Below are positions 1-7,665 of a stretch of 19,909 nucleotides of DNA, in pieces. This stretch comes from Anaeromyces robustus. Lineage: Eukaryota > Neocallimastigomycota > Neocallimastigomycetes > Neocallimastigales > Neocallimastigaceae. The stretch's first letter is position 1; each line of letters opens with the position of its first letter. The notes beneath the pieces are model-generated. The model was not told where the DNA came from, ran no database searches, and worked only from the letters and a program-made list of their open reading frames with translations. The position numbers and the translations under genes were made by a program. The DNA lies in the NCBI GenBank assembly GCA_002104895.1, contig MCFG01000644.1, forward strand, positions 1 through 19,909. Direction: 5' to 3'.

Positions 1-472
1 ATTGATTTAAATATATATATATATATATATAAAATTGTAAGAATAAAAATATATAAAAAAAAAATTCTTTTTTTTTTTTTTTAAATAATATAAATAATAT
101 ATAATAAAAAATATAAAATGTTTATAAATGTTATATAAAATGAAAAATCTTATAGTGTTGTTTTATTTGCTTTTTTTTTTTTTTTTTTTATCTAATTGAT
201 TGATTTGATTTGATTTGATTTGAATGGATGAGCTTGAAATATTATATTAAGTAATAGGTTATATGTTAATATGTTTTATGTTAATATGAATGTTTGTGTT
301 TAGGTATTCGTTTTTGTTTTACGCTTATATATTAATTTATATTTATTTTTTAGTATTTGTTTTGCGTTTTAATGTTTTTATATTTTATTTTTACTTTACT
401 TTTACTTGACTTTACTTTTTTTTTTTATCTTATTTTTACTTTTACTTTTTACTTTTACTTTTTGTATTTGTT
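1..472. other. 3' flank of the WOPR gene, no second gene seen
   Basis: The segment next to the stop codon (about 400-470) is a repetitive GTAAAA/GTAAAAA tract on the gene strand, probably 3' UTR. AATAAA-like polyadenylation signals (plus-strand TTTATT) occur near 340-400, but none can be singled out. A GATTTGATTT-type pentamer repeat lies at about 196-224. The rest is A/T homopolymer and a (TA)n run at 11-30. Confidence 0.5.
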
Positions 473-3231
473 TTAATAATATATTACATTTTCATGACTT
501 TGGGTATTGGCATGAGCTTCATTATTATAATTGGGTTGCCAGTTAGAATTATTTGCTATACCTTGATAAATATTTTGATTATTTTGATTAATAATTGGAG
601 GTGAACCAGCAGAATTCCAAGAATTTTGGGATTCATTAATAACTTGAGTATGAACCATTTGGGTATTATTCATATTATTACTTCCCCAAGTAGTCGCATT
701 ATTTTGTTGAGTGGTGACGGTGGAAGTCATATTTTGATTTTGATTATTAATAAGGGTAGAATGAGGTGGGAAGGAAGAAAGAGCTAATTGTTGAGCAGGT
801 TGATTTGAATTAACGGTAGATTTTTGCATAACGGGTACGATAGGAGCGGTCGTTGGAGTAGAATTTGGGGTAGGAAGAGATTGTTGATGAACAACCGCTT
901 GAGAATTATGACTATAACTGGTAAAGTTTTGTTGATTATTTTGTTGATTCATAGTTGGAGAGGATAGGGAACGAAAGGCCATGGAGGGGCTATTACTTTT
1001 ATTATTTAAAATAGGAGGAGTATTATTAAAAGTATTGACTAAATTGATATCATTGGTTTGACGATTTTGTTGATAATAGGTATTGGCATTAGTTTCATTT
1101 TGCATTAATGGGGTTTGAATAAGGAATGGATTGAAATTGTTGGGCATACCATTGGATTGTTGTTGAGGTGGAAGTTGAGAATCGTTCATTAAAATAGAAT
1201 TTGGGGTTTGACTTTGAGGATTTTGAGCGGTTTCATTCATTAAAATAGCATTTTGAGCTTGATTTTGAGTTTCAATCATATTAATAGAATTTTGTTGAGG
1301 TTGAGGTGGTTTTTCCATAAATAGGATAGAATGACTACGATCAAAGTTATTATCTAAAGATTTTATGGAAGAAGAAGAATTGGTATTATTATTATTACCG
1401 TTACCAGCAGCTGCGGCTGCTGAAGAAATAAGGAAAGGGTTGGATATTTGATTATCCTTAGCATAGGTTTGAGTTTGTTGTTGTGGACCACTCATACCTT
1501 GTTGTTGTGGACCACTATAAGGAATACCATAAATAGGTTGTGGTTGTCCTTGTGGAGCATTAGCATTGGTTTGATGTTGAGTTTGTTGTTGTGAAATATT
1601 TGGATTCATACCATTCATATTTGGATTCATGCCATTCATATTAGGAGCCATACCATTCATACCGGCCATACCGTTCATACCATTCATACCGTTCATACCA
1701 TTCATACCGTTCATACCGTTCATGCCATTCATACCATTCATACCTTGGTTCATATTTGGTGGCATACCATTGATATTTGGTGGCATACCATTCATATTAG
1801 GTGGCATACCATTCATATTATTCATATTATTACTATAAATAAATTGAGGAGAAGCAGAAGTCATATTCATACCATTCTTAAATATAGTTGGATCTTGATA
1901 ATGAGGAGCACTCGTAGTAAAGGTATTCATTTCACTACCATTAATCATATTATTATTATTATTTCCTGGTATATTATTATTCGTAATTGGATAATTAGCA
2001 TTCGTAGTACGATTAGCAGCATTAGTAGTAGCTATTTCATTAGATGCTGAATTATTAGCATTAGTTTGTTGATTATTAGAATCATTATCAACACACCAAT
2101 TAGGATTTTGTAAGGTAAGTTGATTCATATTAATTTGTTGTTTTTTATTGGTACGGAAATTCAAAATTTCAATATTCTTATTACCACATTCTTTATAAAG
2201 TTTTAATAATTCTTCATCACTGGATGGTGTATTAATTGTATGATAGGATACATCTTGTTCATGATAATAAGAAATAAGATGGAAAATTTTTCCTTCAACC
2301 TTGGCAGATAAAGTCTTTTTTATTAAACCATTTTGACGAATATTAAATTTCTTTAAATCTAATGATGGAATAATACCTTTATATTTAATTTTCTTTAATT
2401 GAAGTTCTTCATTTTTAAGAACTGGATCTTCAATTTCTTTCTTATCTATTTAAAATTAAAATTAAAATAGTTTTGGTGTTAATTATACATATATATAAAA
2501 AAAATTATTTTTTTATTTATAATGAGATAATTGATTAACGTTATAAATGTTAACGTTATATGTTATATAACGTGTTATAATGTTAAAATTAATTTTTTTT
2601 TAAAGAAAAAAAAATTAATATATATACACATATATATACATATATGTATATATATGTATGTGTTAAAAATAGATAGATATGTATATAAAAAACGCTTACC
2701 CTTTGCCTTGTTCTTTCTGTTTGCCCATTTATTAGTTTTTCTTGGGTCATCTAATTCAATATAAACTAAATAATCTCCTAATATTCTAGAAGGACTCCAA
2801 TATCTACCATCAGTCCATCTATTTAAAATATTCAAAAAAAAAAAAAAAAAAGAAAAATAATAATAATAAATTAGTTAGTTAGTTAGTTAGTTGGTCTTAT
2901 TTTTTTTATTTTATTTTAACTTATTCTATTCTGCTTTATTATTTATTTTTATTTTACAATAAAAAAAATTTTTTTATTATAAAGTTTTTTTTATTATAAA
3001 GTTTATATATATAAATTTTTTTTATTACCTTTTAATACCAGCTTCATCTTCTTTAAAAACAAAAACAGATCCAGAAATAATACTACGACGTTCAACTCTA
3101 GATAAACGTTTTTGAATAGTAGGAAGTTTATTATTTATAACAGCGTTGAATAAAATTAAACTATCTAATAAAGTATCTACGTAACCAAAATAGGTTTCTG
3201 ATAAAGAACACTTTCTTTGCTTTTTAACCAT
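473..3231 (-). CDS. WOPR-domain (Gti1/Pac2/Wor1 family) transcription factor, 3 exons, 764 aa
   Basis: Predicted sequence-specific DNA-binding regulator of the fungal WOPR family (relatives: Candida Wor1, Histoplasma Ryp1, fission yeast Gti1 and Pac2), acting in the nucleus. The coding join is complement(473..2445, 2700..2818, 3029..3231), 2295 nt, in frame with a TAA stop. The first WOPR half, about residues 12-95, shows ETYFGYV (12-18), KLPTIQKRLS (35-44), SGSVFVF (53-59) and GIKRWTDGRYWSPSR (65-79). The second half, about 127-195, shows NGLIKKT (146-152) and HLISYY (163-168). The variable loop between them is short and Lys-rich. Residues from about 203 to the end form an Asn/Gln/Met/Ser/Pro-rich tail. 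The start at 3231 is the first Met; an in-frame stop lies six codons upstream (3249-3247), and the context AAAATGG is favourable. Both splice junctions restore domain residues (R68, D108). The family is certain; the orthologue and target genes are not known. Confidence 0.95.
1094..1444 (-). other. Repeated short hydrophobic motifs (SILM-type and NPFLI) in the tail
   Basis: Within about residues 442-558 the otherwise polar tail holds a recurrent segment: SILFME (480-485), NSINMIE (493-499), NAILMNE (506-512), NSILMND (523-529) and, weaker, TPLMQNE (552-558). Two identical NPFLI pentapeptides flank the set at about 443-447 and 546-550. Spacing of the core motif is 13-17 residues. It may be a partner-binding or activation motif; I do not recognise it as a named domain. 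Confidence 0.65.
1595..1828 (-). repeat. Met-rich (Asn-Gly-Met)n coding repeat in the WOPR protein tail
   Basis: This stretch encodes about residues 314-391. It opens with three NGMPPN-type units, continues with eight consecutive NGM tripeptides, one AGM and one NGM, then two NMNGMNP units. I count 22 Met between residues 315 and 387. The underlying 9-bp unit varies between AAT and AAC for Asn, so the array is not a fresh expansion, although slippage polymorphism is likely. The antisense frame gives a spurious Pro/Phe/Ile-rich ORF. Confidence 0.9.
2553..2573. repeat. 9-bp inverted repeat, 3-nt loop, in intron 2
   Basis: ACGTTATAT at 2553-2561 pairs with ATATAACGT at 2565-2573. The left arm is also part of a direct repeat, TTAACGTTATA, at 2535 and 2550 (period 15). 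CG dinucleotides are rare in this DNA, so their clustering here is notable. Confidence 0.6.
2588..2619. repeat. 14-bp inverted repeat, 4-nt loop, in intron 2
   Basis: ATTAA plus nine T (2588-2601) pairs perfectly with nine A plus TTAAT (2606-2619), leaving the loop AAAG on the plus strand. In the transcript this would form a stable hairpin between donor and branch region. In such A+T-rich DNA some palindromes arise by chance. Confidence 0.6.
2628..2657. repeat. 30-bp perfect palindrome of TATA/CATA repeats in intron 2
   Basis: The sequence from 2628 to 2657 equals its own reverse complement, with its centre at 2642/2643 and CA/TG steps placed symmetrically. It is probably a slippage-derived (TA)n tract with symmetric substitutions. 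It could extrude as a cruciform or fold in RNA. Confidence 0.6.
2819..3028 (-). other. Intron 1 of the WOPR gene (210 nt, GT-AG)
   Basis: The donor reads AAAAG|GTAATA at 3028 and the acceptor TTTTAAATAG|AT at 2819. Splicing joins AG from exon 1 to A from exon 2, giving Arg68 of the conserved KRWTDG motif. Reading through the donor hits a stop at once (AGG TAA). Near the 3' end a T-run (minus strand) precedes the acceptor, and a CTAA tandem array lies just before it. Confidence 0.9.
2871..2894 (-). repeat. (CTAA)n tandem array in intron 1, candidate multiple branch points
   Basis: On the minus strand the sequence is CCAA followed by five CTAA units, giving four overlapping CTAAC pentamers that match the fungal branch-point consensus CTRAY. 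The array sits about 50-75 nt before the acceptor and is followed by a long pyrimidine run. The repeat is seen directly; the branch-point role is inferred. Confidence 0.5.
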
Positions 3232-3990
3232 TTTTGTTATTTTATTTTATTTTAAATTGAATTTTATTTATAGAATTAAATAATAATAAGTGAAAATTAT
3301 TAATAATAATAATTTTTTTTTTTTTGCTTTTTTTTTTTTAATTTAAATTAAAGGTTGCTTTTATTTGTTTGTTTTTGTTAAAAAACAAAAAAAAAACAAA
3401 ATATTATTGAATATGCAAAAAATATTAAAAATAATATTATAATAATAAATTGATATATTTATCTAAAGCTATTATAAAGTTTATAAACTAATATTGCAAT
3501 AGATAAATAGTTTTGTTTTGTTTGTTTTGTTGTTGTTGTTTTAAAAAAATATAGGTGTTTTTTTTTTATATTATTATTGTACAAAAAAAAATATTTTGGT
3601 TGAATTATAATAGAATTTTTTTAAAATAAATAAAGTTCTATTATATTTTTTTTTCTGTTTATTATTCAAAGTTTTAAAAATATATTACAAAAACACTCTT
3701 GTTTAAGGAGTATTTGTTTTAATAAAACTAGATAAATATTTTTTTTAACTTAATATTTAAAACATGTATATTATATTATATAAATTTTTTCTTTCTTTCT
3801 TTTTTAACGTTCAAATCAATTTAAATCTATTTTCTATTTTCTAAATATTATTTTACTTAATATTTTTATGTATTGTTATTTTATCTTTTGGTTTAAAATA
3901 ATACTTTTGTTATGTTTTAAGTTTCTATAGTGATAAACTTTTTTTTATTTTACTGCTGTTTTTTTTTTTTTTTTTTTTTTTAAAGAAAAA
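3232..3990 (-). promoter_or_regulatory. Proximal upstream region / probable 5' UTR and core promoter of the WOPR gene
   Basis: This stretch precedes the start codon and contains no ORF. Between about 3660 and 3960 the sequence is less homopolymeric than further upstream, with scattered C and G. It ends at a 22-nt T-run (gene strand: A-run) at about 3960-3981. Poly(dA:dT) blocks near 3310-3340 could exclude nucleosomes. A 10-bp inverted repeat (TATTTATCTA at 3456-3465, TAGATAAATA at 3500-3509) carries GATA cores. No TATA element or start site can be assigned with confidence. Confidence 0.4.
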
Positions 3991-5230
3991 TATTTCTTAT
4001 TTATAAAAAAAGTTTCTTTTGTAATATTTTATCAAAAAAAAATTTAATAAATTATTGATTTAATATTTTTTAATTAATAATTATAAAAATTTTCAATATT
4101 AAAAAAAATTTAAATAAAAAAAAATTTTATAAAAAAAAAAATTTTTTTTGTGTCTATATATATAAATTTTTTTTATAATAAAAAAATTATTATTATCTAC
4201 AAAATATATATATTGAAATATATAAAAAAAATTTTTTTTTTTTCTTTACAAGAATTTAAAGTTTTTTTTTTTTAAAATAACGTTATATTATTAAAAAAAA
4301 ATTTTTTTTTTTTTGCTTTTTATAATAATAATAATTTTTGATGTTATGATATTATACAAAATCTGGAAATTGATGATTGAAATTGATGATTATTTTTTTT
4401 TATGAATATTTTTATTTTAATTTTATTTTAATTTTATTTTTTAAAGTATCAATTACTAAATATTATTTATTATGAAAAAAATTTTTTTTTTGGATAGAAA
4501 GTTTAATAATAACTATAAAAATTAAAAAAGTATAATAATTTATTTTTTTTTTTAAAAAAAAAAAAATAATAAAAAATTAAATAATAATAAAATAAAATAT
4601 TAAATAATAATAATAATTATTATTATAAACTATTTTAATTATTAAAAAAAGTTATTAAACTATATTTATTAAAAAAAAAAAAAATTGAGTGAAAAAAAAG
4701 TTTTTTTATATGAAAATTTTTTATATATAATATTTAATAATTTAATAATTTATTCTATTGATTTAATATACTATTTAAAACTATTAAATTATATATAAAT
4801 TATATATAATCAATAAATTCTAATTAATTATATTAAATATTTTAATATTTTAATATTAAATTTTCTTTTTTAGTTTTTGAAATAAAAATAATAATAAAAA
4901 AAGAATTCATTAAATAAATAAATGAATGAATAAATTAATAAATAAATAAATTTTATTTAATATTTTAATATTAAAAAAAATTTTTTTAATAAGAAAAAAC
5001 GATTTTAATAATTAATATTTAATAATAATAATAATTAATAAATTTTTTTATTTTAGATAAAATATAAAATATTAAATATTAAATATTAAATAATAATAAT
5101 AAAAAAATTTAATTTATATACTAATGAATTAAGTTTAATATAGCTTTTTTTTTTTTTATCCATTTATTTATTATATGACCTCTTTTTTTAATATATAAAA
5201 AAAATTTTTTTTTTCTTTTTTTTTTTTTGA
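3991..5230. other. Gene-free A/T homopolymer region
   Basis: Dominated by abutting A-runs and T-runs. Clean A(n)T(n) junctions occur at 4131-4149, 4224-4243, 4293-4314, 4475-4491 and 5197-5214; the opposite order T(n)A(n) occurs at 4543-4566. There is a tandem duplication of GAAATTGATGATT near 4366-4391. No coding potential is visible on either strand. Confidence 0.6.
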
Positions 5231-5771
5231 TATTCAGAAACTAAATTAATTTTATATATCAATAAATATAATTTCAATCTATTGATAATATTAAGATAAT
5301 ATATTATTAATTTATTTTTTCAATTTAATAATATAAGTATAGAGTATATTATAATATAAATAAAATTTTAGTAACACATATTTATATATAGCATCAACAA
5401 CACAAAAAAAATTTCAATTTATTATATATAGTTTAAATTAAAATGATTTGAATTCAATATATTAATATTAATATTATGATTATTTATTAAATTTATTATT
5501 TTATATAATTTGCTTTAAATAGTATTAAAATTTAATATATAATTTATTAATATATCATTTTTTTCATATTTTTTCATTTTTTCATATTTCATTTTTAATA
5601 TTTCATTTTTCATTTTTCATTTTATTTTTTTACCATTAATTTAAATTGTTTATATGATTTTATATATTGAGAATTATTATTGAAACTTAATATTATAATT
5701 AATTTAAATATATTAATCAATAAATTTCCTATTGAGTTAATTCATTTTAATATAAAAAAAAAAAATAATTG

Positions 5772-5807
5772 AAGTCAGTAACTTTTTTAATATTAACTTA
5801 TTGACTT
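5772..5807. repeat. 10-bp imperfect inverted repeat
   Basis: AAGTCAGTAA (5772-5781) and TTATTGACTT (5798-5807) pair with one G-T position and a 16-nt loop. It lies just before the tandem repeat. As RNA it would form a hairpin with one wobble pair. Confidence 0.5.
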
Positions 5808-5864
5808 TTAAACTTAAAATAAATGACCTAAATTGAAAACATAATATATTAAATTAACTATTAA

Positions 5865-5962
5865 TAATATATTAACTTTAATAATAAATTATTTTCAATA
5901 GAGTTTCAATCCATTTATAATATATTAACTTTAATATAAATTATTTTCAATAGAGTTTCAAT
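5865..5962. repeat. Tandem direct repeat, two copies of 45-46 bp
   Basis: Copy 1 spans 5865-5910 and copy 2 spans 5918-5962. They are identical except for a one-base length difference in the AATAATAAATT/AATATAAATT segment, with 7 bp between them. Each contains TTTTCAATAGAGTTTCAAT. With so few homopolymers, this is a real duplication and not a chance match. Confidence 0.85.
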
Positions 5963-6520
5963 TAATTAATAATATAAAGAAATTATATGTCAAAAAAAAA
6001 TATTTTAGTGTTTAACATTTAAAATAAAATAAATTAAATTTTGGAAATATAATAGATAAAAGGATGAAACTTATAATTTATTAAAAAAATACTAATAATA
6101 ATATATATAATATATATATAAATATAAATATATAGAAATACAATTATTTATATAAAATAAAATAAATAATTAAAATTGGTTAATTTATTTATATTTTTAT
6201 TTAAACAAATATATTAATTGGATGGACTCTATAGGTTTTCAAGTTTTACCTTATAATTGAATAAATTGTAATATATTGTTTATATATTCTATATATTATA
6301 GATATATTATTAATATTAAAAAATAAATTCTGGTATACATAATTATATAGGTCTGAGTTTAGTAATATGAATCTTCAATTGATTTGTAATGCATTATCAA
6401 ATATAATTTTAATATATTAGAATAGTATTCTAATACAAAAATAATTAAATAATTTAAATATTTAGACTTTTAAAGTGTAATATAATATATTTGAATATAT
6501 GTTAAAAAAGTTTCATCATA

Positions 6521-7480
6521 AAATAATAATAATAATTATAATAATAAAAAAGAAAAAAGAAAAAAATGGTTTGATAATATAAAAAAAAAAAAAAGATGAA
6601 AAAATAATAATAAAAAGTTATAATAATAAAAAAGTTATTATTTAAAAAAAATTGAAAATTGAAATTATGATTTAATAAGTAATAATAATAAATAATTATT
6701 TTTATTTTATTTTTTTAAGTATTATTGTTTGTTTATTATAGGGATGTGTGTGGTGGTATGTTAATTTGATATTTAAGGTTTTCTTTTTATATATTATTTA
6801 AGTCAAAAAATAAAAAAAAATAAAAAAAATTAAAAAAAATATATAATATTTATGTATTAATTATGTATTATTTATTTTTAGATTTCAATTTAGATTTAGA
6901 TTTAGATTTAGATTATACCTAATAATAATATAAAATAATTTTTTAAAGCATATATAAAAAAAAACCACTTTTTTTATTATTATTACTTAATAATTTAATA
7001 TAAAATAAAAAGGAATTAATAAAAATTAATAATATCGAAAAGTGATACAAAAATAATTAAATAAGACTAATTAAAATAAAAATAAAATAAAATAAAATAA
7101 AATAAAAAAAAGAAAGAAAAGAAAAGAAAAGAATTAAGTAAAATATATTAGAATAATGGATAACGGATTTCATTTTTTTTTTTATTTTTTTATTTTATTC
7201 TATGAATTATGAAATATTTAATAAATTATGGGTAAAGAAAAAAAAAATTATTTGTAACAATAAATATTAAAAATAAATATTAAAAATAAATAAAATTTCA
7301 ATTTTGTTCTATTTTTCTATTTTTCTATTTTTTTTTTATTTTATTATTTATTTATTTATTTATTTATTAATGGATTTATTTATTTATTGATTATTTAGTG
7401 TTTAATTCTATTGTTAATTATATTGTAATTATATTGTATTATATGATATTGTATGAAATAAATAAAAAAAAATCCTCCTT
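6521..7480. other. Gene-free region with microsatellites and one G-rich pocket
   Basis: A G-rich pocket at about 6741-6761 (GGGATGTGTGTGGTGGTATG) stands out from its surroundings but opens only a five-codon frame. A TTTAGA hexamer array follows at 6888-6914, then AAAAT/AAAAG pentamer runs at about 7070-7135 and TTTA runs near 7345-7370. No supportable gene. Confidence 0.5.
6888..6914. repeat. (TTTAGA)n hexanucleotide repeat, about 4.5 copies
   Basis: Perfect tandem TTTAGA units embedded in mixed A/T sequence. It is internal and lacks the G-run of telomeric repeats, so it is treated as a simple microsatellite. Confidence 0.8.
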
Positions 7481-7497
7481 CAAATGATTTGTTCTAT

Positions 7498-7539
7498 TTA
7501 ATTAATTGTATAAATAATGATCAGCGTTGTTGAATCCAT
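7498..7539 (-). other. Candidate 13-codon upstream ORF in the WOPR gene's orientation
   Basis: ATG at 7539 opens MDSTTLIIIYTIN followed by TAA. It has a more varied codon choice than surrounding sequence and the same orientation as the WOPR gene, so it could be a uORF if the transcript begins this far upstream (4.3 kb). A chance ORF is equally possible. Confidence 0.15.
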
Positions 7540-7591
7540 TATTGAACTACACACACACAACAAAACTTGTTCTTTTTTTTTTTTTTTTTAA

Positions 7592-7615
7592 TTGTGGTTG
7601 TGGTTGTGGTTGTGG
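7592..7615. repeat. (TTGTGG)4 hexamer repeat
   Basis: Four tandem TTGTGG units (CCACAA on the gene strand) directly after a long T-run. It is strongly strand-asymmetric: eight G and no C on the plus strand, in DNA where G is rare. Confidence 0.85.
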
Positions 7616-7665
7616 TGTTTTTATGTATATGTACTTTTAATAAATAAAAATAACGGATTTAGCCA

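Larger units (their letters stand above)
473..2130 (-). other. Prion-like Asn/Gln-rich C-terminal region of the WOPR protein
   Basis: Residues about 213-764 are dominated by Asn, Gln, Ser, Thr, Met and Pro, with few charges and no recognisable folded domain. Sub-blocks are the Met-rich repeat, a short polyalanine (five Ala, about residues 450-454), a Ser/Asn run, and isolated Trp or Tyr residues near the end (TTWGSNN, QNSWNSA, NSNWQPNY). It contains Ser-Pro sites at about 593-594 and 603-604. Wor1-type proteins also have long Q/N-rich tails that support condensate formation; equivalent behaviour here is inference. Confidence 0.8.
2446..2699 (-). other. Intron 2 of the WOPR gene (254 nt, GT-AG)
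   Basis: The donor is AAAGG|GTAAGC at 2699 and the acceptor TTTTAAATAG|AT at 2446, with the same ten bases before the junction as intron 1. Joining G from exon 2 to AT from exon 3 gives Asp108 and continues into KKEIEDPVLK in frame. A TTAAC about 35 nt before the acceptor is a possible branch site. The interior carries several perfect palindromes. Reading through from exon 2 leads to a Tyr/Ile/Phe-only translation and a stop, supporting removal. Confidence 0.88.
5231..6520. repeat. More complex A/T island with degenerate repeats, possible relic
   Basis: Homopolymers are fewer here, and short phrases recur: ATCAATAAAT followed by CTATTGA near 5257-5288, again at about 5708-5738, and the related pair at 5865-5962. 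Further mixed sequence lies at 6219-6250 (GGATGGACTCTATAGG) and 6350-6410. There is no ORF and no terminal repeat pair. It may be a decayed mobile element or an old regulatory block; identity unknown. Confidence 0.35.
7481..7665. other. C/G-bearing pocket with tiny ORFs and TTGTGG repeats
   Basis: This is one of the least A/T-biased stretches upstream of the gene. It holds ATGATCAGCGTTGTTGAATCC, read on the plus strand from 7517 as a 24-residue frame (MISVVESIIELHTHNKTC, then S and five F from a T-run). On the minus strand a 13-residue frame runs from 7539 to 7498. A (CA)n run lies at about 7550-7559, a T-run at about 7573-7589 and four TTGTGG units at 7592-7615. It may be a 5' UTR exon, promoter or short transcript; none is proven. 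Confidence 0.35.

Noticed and set aside
1629-1838. Plus-strand 69-codon ORF rich in Pro, Phe and Ile
   Set aside because: Exact antisense of the NGM coding repeat; the periodic codons keep the opposite frame open.
1745-2050. Plus-strand 101-codon ORF rich in Ile, His and Trp
   Set aside because: Antisense shadow of the same coding repeat and Asn-rich exon; no family features.
473-2164. A stand-alone 563-residue Asn-rich protein beginning at 2164
   Set aside because: The codon at 2164 is TTG, and the same frame continues upstream to 2445 through the second WOPR half (NGLIKKT, HLISYY), so this is only part of exon 3.
2531-2764. Plus-strand 77-codon ORF
   Set aside because: Lies across intron 2 and the antisense of exon 2; translation is Ile/Tyr/Lys from TA repeats.
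6888-6914. Telomere-like repeat
   Set aside because: TTTAGA lacks the G-run, is under five copies and is internal.
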